Origin: Gymnopus androsaceus JB14
Lineage: Eukaryota > Basidiomycota > Agaricomycetes > Agaricales > Omphalotaceae
Assembly (NCBI GenBank): GCA_009733575.1
Contig: ML769387.1
Span: 598,636 to 662,635 of the forward strand
Reading direction: 5' to 3'
Length of the DNA: 64,000 nucleotides
Below the pieces are notes generated by a model. The model had not been told where the DNA came from, ran no database searches, and was given only the letters and a program-made list of their open reading frames with translations. The stretch's first letter is position 1; each line of letters starts with the position of its first letter. Of this stretch, positions 37,401 through 51,388 are shown piece after piece. The translations under genes and the position numbers were made by a program.

Positions 37401-39127
37401 TGATCCCTATGCCCAATGTGCGGTCTGTGGCCGATTTGAGCTCGAGTCGCTCCTGATAATCCGATTCTGCAAGAACAAGAGATGTCAGATAGATATAAAA
37501 ACGCGTGCCGGATGCATCTAACCTCTCGCACATAGCGCCACCGCATCCCCAAATTGAATACTAACAAGTAGCCCTTCAGGAAGGAATTGTAGTCGAGGGT
37601 GCATGGGAGCTCCCGAGGACGAAGTCTAAACATGAATTAATGAATAAACAAAATAAACGAAAGATATCAAACTCACACTTTGATACGGCACACTTTTGAT
37701 TGCGTCCACTTTGAACGAGTCACCCGAAGGAGACAACTGCACTAGCGCGTAAATACGTCTTATACCAGTTGCATCCATGGCCATCATATCAACTTCCTCC
37801 AAACCTGCATACGACACCAGAACGACAATTTTGTTCAGACTACAAAGCAATGTGTTAGAAAACGGTAACAGCAGCTTTCATATCGTACCTGTCAACAGCA
37901 AGATCCACCAGCTCCAGGTCCATTTTGGCATCATCACTTTCTACAGCATCGCCAAACATTCTTCGTATGGCAGCTCGAACAACATCTGCGATATCTTCGT
38001 CTTGGAGAACTTCTTCCCAACCCTCCAACCTCATATCCCACCTTTGCACCCTCGAATTGATCAAAACCCAAACTTCTCGGCCTCCCTCGATGGTTTTGGC
38101 TCCGAGGGCGATAGCGCTGATGTTTCCCGGTTCTGAGACGATTGGCGCCGTGGTCGAAGAAGATGATGAAAAGAAGGGTATGAGTCTGGATAGTGAGAGT
38201 GATGACGAGGGTTTTGAGAAAGGATGCGATGTTAGGTGGTATTTTCCACCAGTGGCGGTCAGAATGAGCTTGTAGAGGCTTCCAGACGCGGTAGAGACGA
38301 CGTAAATCTGGGTCTGTAATGCAAGCAATTAGCTATGAAGCCGAATAATACTGAACCAACATACGTCTACGCGCTTCAGTTCAGTGACAATATCTTCAGA
38401 CGCAAGCCCCAGGTCAGTGGTAGAATACCGATCACCACCGGCGAGACCTATCCCAACGCTGTCCCAGAACCTGACTTCGCCGGCAGTTGAGATGAGAATG
38501 AGACCAGGCTCTCGACCGGAACCCCATGGAACCAGACTATGAAAAGGTGGAGTAGTTTGGTTGTAATCGTACGGACAAGTGAAGATGTAGCATGTAGGGA
38601 TGCCTTTGACTGCCTGATTCTCTGGTTAGATGAATCTAAAGTCGGTAAAAGCAGAACGAACCAGAGCATGTTGCCAGACAAAACAAGTCTTCATAGAAGC
38701 AACCAACGCGAATCCGGTCAAAGTATCAATCTCCCCAGAATATGCATCGCGATAAAAGTCTGTGCAAAGAGCCAAAGTCAAATTGTAGCCTACCTGTGGG
38801 CAAAGAGTTACTCACCAGCATTCCTTAGAATTTGAGACACTTCAAGAGGCAAGTTTGCATAGAATGAAACTGTCAACTGGTCCGATTTTGCGAAAATAGG
38901 CTCTATTCCAGATTTTGCATGGCTTCTCTCTGAAGCAACAGAGCTTGCATCATCGAGGTCCATTAGAGATACTACTGAACCAGTGGTAGCATCGACATTT
39001 CGGTTTGGAGTGCTGAGACGAGAAGAAGTGTTGGCTACTCGAATCCGGCGTGGGGGAGAAGTTGGGTGAGGATTATTTCGAATACGAGCGGACGAGGTGG
39101 AGCGGGAGAAGGAGAAAAAGTAGCCAT
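34453..39127 (-). CDS. NUP133: Nucleoporin Nup133
   Basis: Scaffold nucleoporin of the Y (Nup84) complex. The N-terminal half reads as a beta-propeller with [57 protein letters not shown] and [20 protein letters not shown]. The C-terminal half is helical ([34 protein letters not shown]) and ends in the conserved [20 protein letters not shown] segment. About 20 exons are needed. At the 5' end the start at 39127 is followed by a T-run of five (39115-39119); six would put MAT in frame with the body, so a one-base assembly error is likely. It is head-to-head with RPB12, with starts 60 nt apart. Confidence 0.85.
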
Positions 39128-39186
39128 CGCGGTTCGAAGAGAAAACGAGCGCGTTGTTTGTCTTTATTTATTTCCTTTTTTCAATC

Positions 39187-39505
39187 ATGAACAACGACCA
39201 GCAAAATTCTCAAGCGATGGGGGGCCACGGCGGAGGGATCCCTATGCAGGCACCAAGGCAGGATATGGAATACCTTTGTGCTGGTGCGTAATGTTTCCTC
39301 AATATTCAAGCAATGTTGATCTAAGAAAAATATCTGTAGATTGCGGCGCAAAGAATGAAATCAAAGCTCGAGAACCTATTCGATGCAGAGAATGTGGGCA
39401 TCGTATCATGTACAAGAAGAGAACGAAAAGAAGTGAGTAATTTGTAGTTGGCTTTTTGGATGCTAGGTTGAACGTTCTCTAGTGGTCCAGTTTGAAGCTC
39501 GATAA
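39187..39505 (+). CDS. RPC10: RNA polymerase subunit Rpb12 (RPABC4)
   Basis: Smallest subunit shared by RNA polymerases I, II and III (yeast Rpc10/Rpb12). Three exons: the first ends in MEYLCA and the second starts [20 protein letters not shown]. Together these give the C-x2-C...C-x2-C zinc ribbon. [10 protein letters not shown] then joins through a 46-nt intron to MVQFEAR and the stop. The last seven residues are almost identical to the family's invariant LVQFEAR end. The Gln/Gly/Met-rich N-terminal extension ([20 protein letters not shown]) is variable in fungi. Complete; shares a 60-nt promoter interval with NUP133. Confidence 0.93.
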
Positions 39506-39661
39506 AACAACGCTCATGTCTCATGCAGTCAGTCAGCTTGCACGACTCGTCTCATCTTCGCAGCGTATAGACGAGCAGTTACAACAAATCCATGTGATTG
39601 ACAGAAAGAGACGGAATAAGGAAATACAATAAAAATAATAGCGATAATACACAATACCAAA

Positions 39662-40323
39662 CTATTTCGCGCCAGCAGAGAATTCTAAACAAGTCGTCAG
39701 CGACTGAAACTTGAACAGCACAAAACGAGGCTTACTGGTAACCGACTTGGTTCCTCTGAGATAGCATGCTTGGCGAGTTCACCAGGGAGGATGAGACGAA
39801 CACTGGTCTGGATCTCTCGTGAAGAGATAGTCGACTTCTTCGAGTACGTAGCGAGTTCTGTCACAATAATGGTTAGAATGATGATCTGGAGGAGAGAAAG
39901 ACTCTTCAACGCACTAGATGCTTCAGTAGCAATACGTTCAAAGATATCGTTCACGAAAGAGTTGAGAATGGCCATGGCTTGTTGGAGATACCAGTATCAG
40001 GGTGTACCTGTCTGAGGACTGAGAGGCGACGACCGTCAGAGACAGCAATACAAACAAGCAGTAGCGGGACATACCTTTGTAGATGTAGGAGCTGTAGGTT
40101 TCCTTTCTGGCCTTCTTGCGCTTCTTCTTCTCGCCGTCAGGACCAGTGGCAGCTTTGCTTTTGCTCGCTGTCTTCTTGGCCGCCTTGGAGCCTTCGGTTT
40201 TAGCTGGAGCCTTTCCAGCGGTGGAAGCAGGTGCTTTAGAAGCAGTGGATGCAGGCTAAAGGGAGATGATTAGGAGGGAAGTCGTAAACTAGAGGCGAAA
40301 TCCAAACAAACTTTGGGGGCCAT
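39662..40323 (-). CDS. HTB1: Histone H2B
   Basis: Core nucleosome histone. Exon 1 is MAPK; after an intron come [19 protein letters not shown] and a Lys-rich tail to [17 protein letters not shown]. Then come [59 protein letters not shown] and ELAKHAISE. At 39753-39754 the next codons read GAG GAA CC where H2B requires GAG GGA ACC (SEGTKSVTK). One G is missing, and supplying it restores the canonical C-terminus up to the stop at 39662. As H2B is essential and otherwise perfect, the gap is almost surely an assembly error. No H2A gene is adjacent, unlike the usual divergent H2A-H2B pair. Confidence 0.93.
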
Positions 40324-40579
40324 TTCTACGATGTCTAAGAAACTGTATAAGTAAACGCGATGTAAGAGATTGAAGACATGCATACCAAGGTGGAGAGGGA
40401 GGAAGAGCTGGAGATGGTAGTGGTAATGGAAGAAGAGATGAGATGAGGAAAAACAACAGACACGCGACCTTAAGTACCCTGATATCAGCCTGGGAAACAA
40501 ACGGCGCGCGCAAATTTGGCACGCGCGTAGCATGTGACTTTTCCGGCGCCTGTTATCTGACTCTGCTCAGTGCTCACTA

Positions 40580-42516
40580 ATGGACCTGGATACAGAAGCC
40601 AAAGTTCTTGGGATTCCCACTAAATATTCTATATCTCCGACTACACTGACAATCACAACCGGTAATACTAGAAGCTTAACCAGTGTTTGCCCACTGAACA
40701 AAACTGCATCAGGAAGCAAGAAAAGCATAACGGTCCCTTTGCACAATGTCATCGCAGCCTCTTACCACCCAGAGTCCAAGTTGCTCAAAATTGCATACGT
40801 GATCAAGAAAAAGAAGAAAGGGCCTTTGGTACTAGTGCAACTAGACGGTCAGGTACAGGAAGCCAACGCCAACTCAGCGAGCAACTTGGCCAAGACGACG
40901 TTGGAGTGGGCATATAAAGGTATGGATTCAACCTTGCAGCTCACTGCTCAGTCTTTCATGCTTTACCCAGATATCAAACCAAACCGTCGACTGAAGATTT
41001 TGATCAATCCGCACGGCGGTGTCGTTCGTGTTGCACTCTCCATCTCTGGTTCGACTCCGTCTTGACTTGGCCTCGTAGGGAAAAGGAGTTGCTCTTTTCA
41101 ACAAGCTAGTTGAGCCAGTACTTCGAGCTGCTGGGTGTACCCTCGACGTTGTTCGTGAGTCGTTCTTCTGCCAACTTGATATTCGAGTTGTCACATCTAT
41201 TAGACACCAAAAAAACGGGAGATGCCTACGACATTGCGAAATCCCTTCCGCTAGATAAATTCGATGCACTGCTTTCAGTATCCGGAGACGGTCTGGTTCA
41301 CGAAATTCTGAACGGGTTTGCAAACCATGAGCATCCTCGCAAGGCGCTCCGTATGCCCGTTACACCCATACCGACTGGATCTGGAAACGGGTTGTCACTC
41401 AATTTATTGGGACTTGAGGTATGTATTCTCATGCTGCAAGGCTAGTCGTTCGTAACAGCTATTTCAGGACGGATTCGATGTAGTTGCTGCGAGCCTAAAC
41501 GCAATAAAAGGTATTTTTGACCTCCGTAATCCTAGTACCTGCTAATGTCCTCAATGCAGGGTCCCCCATGCACGTTGATGTCTTTTCCTTTACTCAGAAC
41601 GGCAAACAGACGATCTCGTTCATGTCTCAAGCATTGGGTCTTATGGCTGATTTAGACGTGGGCACCGAGGATCTACGGTGGATGGGTGATTCTCGTTTTG
41701 TCTACGGTCTCCTCCGAGGACGTACGTGCTTTTTTCTTATCCGTGTCTACTCATCTTCAAGTGTTAACAGTGATCAAATTCAAACCTTGCGACGTGGAGT
41801 TGTCTTACAAAATCGTCGAGAAAGACAAGCGAAAGATGTTCGAGAATCTAAAGTTGAGAGACAAAACCGAGTCGGATGCTCGGCCAACTGAGCCTATTCA
41901 GGATGATAGCTCCACACTTCCCGAGCTAAAAATTTCGTTGGATGATCAAGAAGGATGGACTACTTTTCAAGAGCCTCTACTTTATCTCTATGCGGGGAAA
42001 GGACCGTATGTTGGACGGTAAGTATGTTCATCAGACATGAGGAGTTCATGTAATAATTCTGTCGCCGCTAGGGATTTTATGGCATTCCCTGTCTCCTTGC
42101 CTGATGATGGGCTAATAGACATCGTAGCTCAGTCCACTGTGAGTTGTGTCAATACCCCAGTGCGCGCCGTAACGCTCAACTTTGACAGACAAACTTTTCA
42201 AGGACTGATGTCCTTGCATCGTTCGGAGGCGCTCCGAGAGGTGAATTGTATTGGCACGATAGTGTACGTCTCTTCTCTCTATCTCTTTATCTCAGTGTTG
42301 CCATTTGAAAGCTTAATCTACGCCATACAGCTGCACTACCTCAAAGCAAACGCATATCGCATAAAACCTCTGTCCAAGAAGGGAAATCTGTCGATTGACG
42401 GTGAACTGTATCCTTTCGATCCTTTCCAAGTGGAGGTCCTTCCGGGACTTGCTACGTTACTCAGTTCGCATGGTTCTTATAATGCACCGTTTAGTGAACC
42501 TGCGAACAAGCGGTGA
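40580..42516 (+). CDS. LCB4: Sphingoid long-chain base kinase Lcb4/5
   Basis: Phosphorylates sphingoid bases at membranes, using ATP, to make signalling and catabolic intermediates. The N-terminus has a PH-like segment (VPLHNVIAASYHPESKLLKI). The kinase domain starts RLKILINPHGG then GKGVALFNKLVEPVLRAAGC. It has the nucleotide-binding SVSGDGLVHEILNGF and PIPTGSGNGLSLNLLG motifs. Further exons give VDVFSFTQNGKQTISFMSQA, FVYGLLRG, LLYLYAGKGPYVGRDFMAFP with DDGLIDIV, and the C-terminal ANAYRIKPLSKKGNLSIDGE and FDPFQVEVLPGLA. About eight short introns. The donor after NPHGG is ambiguous by one codon. Divergent from H2B, with starts 257 nt apart. Confidence 0.88.
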
Positions 42517-43273
42517 TATAGAGGCTTTTGTTTTGTTTTGGGGAGATACCAATACTTAGATACCGATTTAATCTGACTCGATGTCACGACCGAAAGGTCC
42601 TTTTATATCAGCAACAGCAACAAGAAAGGTGTTAATTGATAGTGACGACTACGAACGCCTGGACACGGTCTATGTTGCCCATGCCCAGAAGTTTCAGAGA
42701 TGAGGGTGTAGATTTCGTGCTGCCTATAGCCTCGTTTATACGGCCTGGGCGGACGCAAATTGGGAGTAGAACAGCATTCCTGCTCACCGTGTCTCAGATA
42801 CTTGCGTCCCCGATGCTTATGGAGAGCTGCTGGAAGAGAAATAGGAGCGATATGAGCGGAGAGTTCAACCCAGGGGGTTTTGTAAATTCGTTCAAGACAT
42901 GTTTGGGCCAGCTCCTGTCCAACGGTGAGGAGGGGTCGTGGTGAACCTGCCAAGAGAGTGCAGGGCGGGAGTGTTACAGCGATGTCTCTTTGATAAATTA
43001 CTGCTCGTCTACTGTACTTTAATTGATCCGAGAGAGTTGCGAATTTGAAGTAGCTAGCTAATACAGTACTACTGTATGCGCCTCTAGCGCGCCGACTTGA
43101 GCCAAGAAGTACTCGGCAGCGGATAGGGATCGGGTCCGGAGATCTGATCTTACCACGGTCATTTTATGGGGGGACAAGATTGTCAGTACGGAATACTAGA
43201 CCGTTAAACTTGGACGTTCCTTCATAAACGCGACTTGGCACTCAGCACCGCTCTTTTTTTCGTTCTCTCTGTC
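42517..43273. other. Intergenic, upstream of the alpha-glucan synthase
   Basis: Two overlapping antiparallel frames of ~100-116 codons lie at 42600-42950; neither has motifs, splice support or a paralogue, and I leave them uncalled. The remaining DNA up to 43273 is presumably the promoter of the next gene. Confidence 0.4.
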
Positions 43274-46200
43274 ATGCGGTTCAATCCCGCTTTCTTTTCA
43301 GTCGTTCCTCTCTTATCCTTTCTCGTTTCTGCCTCGCCATACAGAGATGATCTCGTCGACTACAATCTCAACACCAATAAAGATGCTACAGATCCCACTC
43401 AGTATACGACGACCCGCCAAAATCTCACTTATACAGCCTCTCCAGAGAACTGGCGATCCTTGCCAGCATATACTATCCTTCTCGATAAGTTCGCAGATGG
43501 CGATCCTTCCAACAATGATTATTTTGGTACAATGTACGAATCCGATTGGCGTGAAACCCAGCTTCGTTTTGGCGGTGACCTCAAAGGTCTGGTCGCCCGT
43601 CTAGATTACCTGCAGGGAATGGGCATCAAAGTCATCTTTATTTCTGGTACTCCGTTCTTGAACATGTTGTGGCAGGCCGACAGTGAGTCCTTGTCTCTTT
43701 TCCTTTGCTCGCCTCGGTTGAAAACTGGGCTCGCAGGTTATTCTCCTCTTGATTTTACCGTGCTTGATCCTCACTGGGGTACTTGGGATGATTGGGTCGA
43801 AACTATCGCTGAAATTCACGCTCGCGGCATGTACCTTATGGCCGATTTCACCGTTGGTACCATGGGCGATCTTATTGGTTTCGAAGGGTACGTACGCGTC
43901 AAATCGCTCGGGAACCGTTTTGACTGACATTCCTCTCTTTAGTTACATGAATACCACCGCACCTTTCGATTTGAACGAATACAATGGCGTATGGAAGCAC
44001 CCAAACTATATACCATGGAACTTTACCGAATACAAGGATTTTCAGGTCAATTTGCTTTGCTTTTTGCTTGACATTGCCCTTTCTCAAGGTTTTCACAGAT
44101 TAGCAATGTTCGCAACGACTCATGCCAACCTCCCAAGTTTTGGCTCGATGACGGTACTATCGTCACTGTTGAAACCAATGGTTGCTTCGAATCCGATTTC
44201 GATCAGTATGGAGATATGGAGGCGTTTGGTGTACACCCGGACTGGCAGCGTCAGCTATCCAAGTTTGCTTCGGTGCAAGATCGTTTGCGAGAGTGGAAGC
44301 CTTCGGTGATGGATAAGCTCACTACCTTTTCCTGCCTCGCGATCACTGCACTTGACATTGACGCCATTCGTATCGACAAAGCTACCCAGGTCACGGTTGA
44401 TGCTCTATCTGCTTGGGCCAGTTCCACTCGTGAATGCGCCAATAATCTAGGGAAAAAGAATTTCTATATTCCTGGTGAAGTAACGGGTGGAGATACCTTT
44501 GGGGCGTTGTACATGTAAGCTTTCATTCCGAGGTTGCAGATTATGCGCTAATGTCTTGATACTTACTAGCGGTCGTGGTCGTACACCTACTATGCTGCCT
44601 CCTGGCTTCCTCGCGGCGGCTAATGTCACTTCAAACATGTCAGAATATTTTCTTCGGGACGCTCCCCTGAACGCGCTTGATGGAGTCGCCTTCCATTATT
44701 CCATCTACCGATCGCTTACTCGTTTCCTTGGGATGGATGGTAATCTTCAAGTGGCATACGATGTCGATGTCAATTTTGTCACGGCGTGGAATCAGATTTT
44801 CGTTGCCAACGATTTCGTCAATGCGCAGACTGGTCTATTGGACCCAAGGCATATGTACGGCACGAGTAATTTTGATGTGTTCCGCTGGCCTAGTCTGGAG
44901 AACGGTACACAAAGGAGTGCGCTCGCGACCTTTATGACATCTCTGGTGATGCCCGGAATGGTTCTGGTGAGTTGTTGCAATGTCGGTCCGATCATGCGAC
45001 TCTCCTTCTAACGATGATCATCACTGTTAGTATTTCTATGGCGAGGAACAGAATATCTATATGTATGATACTGGGGCAAGCAATTACCTTTATGGGTAAG
45101 GATCTTCGTCGTGTTCGGTCATCATTTGCTGAATTCTGATATCCAAATGCAGGCGTCAAGCCATGCCAGCAACTCAAGCTTGGAAGCGACATGGATGCTA
45201 CAAGCTCGGTTCCACGCAGTATTTCAACATGCCTCTCAACAAGGCAGCTCTTGGATGCTACGATGACTGGAATGCGCTCGACCACTTTGATCCTACTATG
45301 GACTCCCGCCGCCTGTTCGGGCAGTTCAATCATCTTCGTACCGTCTACGGAGCACTTCAGGATGGGTTCAATCTCGTCCAACGAGGAAATTGGACATACT
45401 ACATTGAACGCCCCGGTTCCAATGGCAGCGCTACGGAAATGGGTTTGTGGTCCATCTCCCGTTCTGCAATAAGCGGCGTCCAGACCCTTGGTGGAACTTA
45501 TCAGGATCAAGTATGGCTGTTGTACTCGAATGAAAACGCTACGAAAACTTCGTCTTATGATTGCAAGGGCGATCTATGGATATCTTCACCTTTCACCTCT
45601 GGAACCACCGTCAGAAATCTATTCGCACCGTATGAGACGTATACACTTCAGGACTCCCTTTCGTCTTACAACAACGATAGTCAATCCCCATGGTTTGGTT
45701 GTTTGAACTCGATCACTATGGTTCCGTACGGATTCAAAGCCCTCGTTCCCGTGAGTCAGTGGACCGCGCCTCCTCCTGCACTCACCGCTTTCAATCCTGG
45801 TCACGATGCGCGCATCCTTGCCAAGCCGGGGGATGCAAACGCTACCACGGTGGATATCTCGCTCGAGTTCAATACGGAGATGGACTGTAACAGTGTCACG
45901 AACAGCATTTCGATGAACATGTCCAGCTCTATCTCTGTATCGACACCGTCTATCACCAATGTCAACTGCGGTGCTCTCACCAATGCCGCTACTGGCAACA
46001 TCCAAGGTGTATCGCAGACGGTATGGGTTTGGAACGCGACATTGACCAACTTCCCGGATGGTATATTGACTCTGACTGTCAATAATCCATCCACTTCTCA
46101 AGGGAACAGTAGTACAGGGGTATGTTTACGTTCGTCTTCTAGTATTCTCCCGGCTTACCAAGTGTTATTTCTACAGTCGACAGACCATCTCTTGTTGAGG

Positions 46201-49200
46201 AAGGGTTCCTCTGGCAACGTTATGGTCTTCCCAGAAAACGACTATAATAATAGTGCTCTAACCAACTCGGATGGCAAATACTTGTTCACTCACACTGCTT
46301 ACGGCGCTGATATGTTCCGTTACTCTTGGAACTACGGTCAAAACTGGACCAACTGGACTAACTGGGAGGATACTACTACCATCAATACTTCTTTGTTCGA
46401 CGGTACGAATCAATTCTGGGATGGTAGCCATATCATAGTCCAATGTAGGCGCTTCACTTCTCTGCGGTATTGTTGTACTGACTTTGTTTCCAATTAGATT
46501 GGAGCCAGGCCGGTCTTTCCACCAGCGCGGTCGTCCATGCTGATCATGGATATTCTGGCTATCCCCGTCGAGTACCTCAATTCCTAGCCCGCGGTCCATT
46601 CAACCAATGGGGTTTCGACCAGGGTCTTCCAAATCTAATGACTCAGAATGAGGATGGTAAATGGGAGCTGGAAATAATGGCTAGCTGGCCGACATATGTT
46701 CAGTTGAATGGCAAGTGTTTAATTCTTATTTTAATCCAACACAAAACTTGACTCTGAATCCAGTATTCGGCTTTGATACCTATTACTACGGTGATACTGA
46801 CGGTGATGGTGTACTCGACCGTCTACCGCCTAATACAGCGGCGCCGAATTATCTCAACATGTCTGCCCCGCCATCTCCTCATCTCGCTTGGTCTTTGATC
46901 GTTGACGATTCTACCATGACGTGGTCGTTATCTCCTCGAGGTCAATCCTCCGTTGGGGCTACAATGTACGCGCTCCTCCTCTCCATCCCTCTCATCACCG
47001 GTTCTCTCGCCGTTCTTCATCTTCATGTGGTCATTCTACGGCATCAAGCACAACCAGTACGGTGTAAAGGTTAAACCAACGCATACCAACTACTTCCCGA
47101 TCTTCAGCGCCTTCTCGAACAAATCGCACGCCGACGTGAAAGATGGTAGTGCGCACGTAGTATCCGAGAAGCTATTTGGCCATAAACACAATAACGAAGT
47201 CATCGGTTGGCCCGAAGACAAGAACAAACGTAGAAAGGTATTGATTGCTACCTTGGAGTACGAGATCATCGACTGGAAGCTGAAAGTTAAGATTGGTGGT
47301 CTCGGTGTCATGTCGAGTTTGATGGGTAAAGCAATGACGGATGTCGATTTGGTCTGGGTTGTGCCCAAGGTTAAGGATTTGGAATATCCTGCTGCCGAGC
47401 CTGCAGAACCCATCGAAGTTATCATCTTTGGCGAGCCCTACTTGATCGAGGTTGAGACGCATGTTCTTGATAACATTACTTATGTTATCCTGGATAGTCC
47501 TGTCTTCCGTGCTCAGACCAAAGCAGATCCTTATCCTGCTCGTATGGATGATCTTAGCTCCGCCATCTTCTACTCCACCTGGAATCAAGCTATTGCAGCT
47601 ACAGTTCGCCGTTTCCCTCTCGTCGATATCTACCACATTAACGACTATCATGGCGCCCTTGCACCCATCTACCTCCTTCCCAAAGTCCTTCCCGTCTGTC
47701 TGTCTCTCCACAATGCAGAGTTTCAAGGTCTCTGGCCTTTGCGTACCAAGGAGGAGATGAAGGAAGTCTGTTCGGCATTTAATATTAGCAAAGAACACTG
47801 CACGAAATATGTTCAATTCGGAAACACCTTCAATCTACTTCATGCGGCGGCTTCTTTCATTAGTGTCCATCAAAAGAGTATCGGCGTTGCTGGCGTATCC
47901 GACAAATACGGGAAGCGTAGTTGGGCTCGTTATCCTGCGCTATGGACGCTCAAACATGTTGACTCTTTGCCCAACCCCGATCCTAGTGACATTGCGGCAT
48001 TGGACGAGAGGCCAATAGACACTCATGACGTTCAGATCGACCAAGTTTCTGAAGCTGCTCGCCCGGAAATGAAGCGCCAGGCGCAAGAATGGGCTGGAAT
48101 CAAACAGGATCCGAATTCCGACTTGTTCGTGTTCGTTGGTCGTTGGTCAAAACAGAAGGGAGTTGATCTCATTGCTGATGTTTTGCCTTCCTTGTGAGCG
48201 TTCATCTCCTATGCTCCGTTTCGTGGTGCTAACCCTCCGTAGACTAGAGAAACGTCCCACTATTCAAGTCATTGCTGTTGGACCTGTCATCGATCTTTAT
48301 GGTCGTTTTGCTGCTGAAAAACTTGCTCGGCTCATGGAGATCTACCCTGATCGTATTTTCTCCAAGCCCGAGTTCACTGCTCTCCCTCCTTACCTGTTTA
48401 GCGGGGCCGATTTCGCCTTGATCCCTTCCCGTGATGAACCTTTCGGTCTAGTTGCAGTTGAGTTTGGTAGAAAGGGTGCTCTCGGAGTCGGTAGTCGTCT
48501 AGGTGGTCTTGGTTTAATGCCTGGTTGGGTAAGTACTACCCATTGTTTACTACCCATTTTTTTTGCTGATTCGTTTTTCGCAGTGGTTCCCTGTCGAGTC
48601 CAGTTCGACTGCCCACATGTTATCTCAATTGACAAAGACTATCAAGTTGGCGCTCAAGTCGACAGAGGAAGAACGTGCTATCCTCCGAGCTCGGTCAGCT
48701 ATCCAACGTTTCCCGGTGGTCGAATGGCGTCAACGTACAGAGGATTTCCATAAGCGGAGCATCGCTGCTAGCAGAGGTATGGCTGGAGAAAACGCTTGGA
48801 GAGAGTCGGATTGCACAAATGAGGGTGTTCGTCCTATGGCGGATACTGACGACTGGGACCCTATCAACCAGTCATATCCTGCTCAGCCCGAATGGGACAA
48901 CAGTCAAATAGGTAGTCCTGTCATGAACACTCCTGGATCGCCTGAACAATGGAGCCAGAAGACGCTTACGCCGGGCGGTGGTCCTTCCTTCCTCCAACCT
49001 GACGGTTTCAGAAACTCTTTTGCTAGTTCAGACAACGGAGACGTCGACTACTTTGCTTCACAGCAAGGCACTGAGAATGGACCGGTTTACGGCGACTTTT
49101 TGGAGAAAGCCAACCGTATCATAGCGCGAGATCAGCGACACGCTCCGGATCCGTTCATAGACGGTCTCACTCCAAACCGTCCCTTTGGAGCCCATTCACG

Positions 49201-51388
49201 AATATCCTCGGTTGAGTCTATATCATCTATTGTGGACGAAAAATCGAATTCTCCTCTAAATAAAGCCATCGCTTCCGTGAGTGGCAGCCTTCTTTATTTT
49301 TTTAAACCCTTTTTGACGCTTGTATAGTTCACCGACTCTGATGGTGGAGTAGCGGCTGATTACATTCAAAAGTTGCAAGCCCTCAACGCCAAAAATTCTG
49401 AGCACGAGCTTTCCATTGAAAAATATCTCACCAAGAGCGAGGAGGCGTTCTTCGGCAAAGTCAGGAAGGACAAGCTATCAAGTGCAGCAAGTATTCGCTC
49501 GTCTCAGCGGGACTCTATGTGGGGAACTCCTACCCCTTCCATATATTCTCTCCCTGGATGTAGGTTTCACATTGCTCGCGTTCTAAAACTGTGATCTGAC
49601 GTTTTTTTATAGCGCCCAACATGCAGTCAGTCTTCTCTCCTTCGGACTATGATGGCCCATTACACAACGAAGGACCTCCACCCGAATCCGTACCTATGAC
49701 TGGCTTACAAATCGCTCTTGCCCGGGAGATCAAAGGATGGCCGTTATACACTATCATTATTGCGCTTGGACAGGTCAGTTCTTTCCCTGAATGATACCAT
49801 GAATAGGACCTAAAGTAGATCCTAGATGTTGAGTGCAACCAGTTTCCAAATTACACTTCTCACAGGCAGGGACTGGGAAGATAACATTCAGCTATACGTC
49901 CTTGGTGGTGTGTTTCTGGCAGCTTCCGCCATCTGGTATCCACTTTTCCGCATGAGGCCGTCTATTTATGTACTCTCCACCCCGTGGCTCTTCTTCGGTC
50001 TCGCTTTTTTCCTGATCGGATTGCCTTCGGTTGCAAGCACCATTCATCCCGCTCATCATGTACTGTCGAATGTCGCCACCTGGTGTTATGCCATCGCGTC
50101 TGCTGCTTCGTTCCTGTTTTTCGGGCTCAACTTTGGTGAAGAAGCGGTACGTTTTTATTTCAGCCTTTTGTTCTTTTTCTTAGACTTCTTTATCAGGGTG
50201 CCGCCACAGAAGTTTGGACATTACGGGCGTGCATTGTGCAGGGGTCGCAGCAAGTTTGGGTCGCGGCACTTTGGTACTGGGGTAATTCGCTGAACGGACA
50301 AGTGGATAATTACATCCCACCTTGGTGGATATGTCTCATCGTCTGGCCATTAGCTCTCATGAGTTTCGTCTTCTTTTACCTCATGTTGTTCGGATTGCCC
50401 GGTAAGAATTCATGAATTCTGCCTTCATTGGCACTGAGTCTCATCTTCATTATAGAATATTACCGACAGACGCCTCCCAAGGTTCCTCATTTCTTGAAGA
50501 CACTTTTCCGCAGGAAGCTGGTTCTTTGGTTCCTTGCATCTGAAATCCTACGAGATTATTGGCTCAGTGGTGTAAGTTTTATTTATCTACTCCCATTTTC
50601 CGCTCTGACCTCTTTTGTGCACCAGCCATATGGACGTAACTGGAGTTTCCTTTGGAATGTCAATATACCCAAATGGCAAATTTTACTCCTTGTTCTAACG
50701 TTCTTTGTCGGAGTATGGGCTGCTATGCTTGCGGTGTTGACTCACTTCAGTAAAACGCATACATGGCTCCTTCCTGTTTTTGCGGTTGGGCTCGGCGCTC
50801 CGAGATGGTGTCAGGTAAGTCCCAGTGTCTACCATCGTAGTTAAACTTCAATATTTCTCTGTTGCAGATGCTTTGGGGAACGTCCTCATTAGCTCTATAC
50901 ATTCCCTGGGCTGGCCACTCAGGTCCTTACCTTGGACTGTCTCTCTGGCTTTGGCTCGGCGTACTCGATGCAGTGCAAGGCGTTGGTCTTGGTATGATCC
51001 TTCTACAGACGCTTTCCCGGCTTCACGTTTGTGCAACATTGGCGTTTTCTCAAATAATCGGATCTGTGTGTGTGATGATTGCGCGCGCTACTGCACCCAA
51101 CGCCATCGGGCCTGGCACTGTCTTTCCGGACGCCGCAAAATGGGACTTCTCGGATGGCTTAAAGGGTAATCATGTTTTTTTTTTTACAAAATCTAGGCTC
51201 GTGCTGACGCATGATAATTTGCGTAGGGAGTCCGATGGCCGAACCAATGTTTTGGATTGCCCTCATTTGTCAACTTATTGTCGTGGTAGGATACTTTTGG
51301 TTCTACCGCAAGGAGCAACTTTGTGCGTTTTCAATCCTCCCTCGTTCAATGATATCTAACCTAAAGTCATTTTATAGCTCGGCCATGA
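43274..51388 (+). CDS. AGS1: Cell wall alpha-1,3-glucan synthase
   Basis: Giant integral membrane enzyme that makes alpha-1,3-glucan of the cell wall. The signal peptide is [20 protein letters not shown]. An extracellular GH13 amylase-like domain follows ([20 protein letters not shown]; nucleophile region [12 protein letters not shown]; acid/base GEVTGGD). A membrane segment occurs near 46965-47040 ([15 protein letters not shown]). The cytosolic GT5 glycogen synthase-like domain has [59 protein letters not shown] and [18 protein letters not shown] Ser-rich linker leads to a multi-spanning C-terminus from 49826 with [20 protein letters not shown]. The stop follows RKEQLSRP at 51386-51388. About 20 short introns. 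One extra T near 47013 breaks the frame inside the membrane segment and is probably an assembly error. Confidence 0.93.

Noticed and set aside
42600..42955. Overlapping 100-116 codon frames on both strands
   Set aside because: No motifs, no splice context and mutual overlap; probably chance frames in the LCB4-AGS1 spacer.
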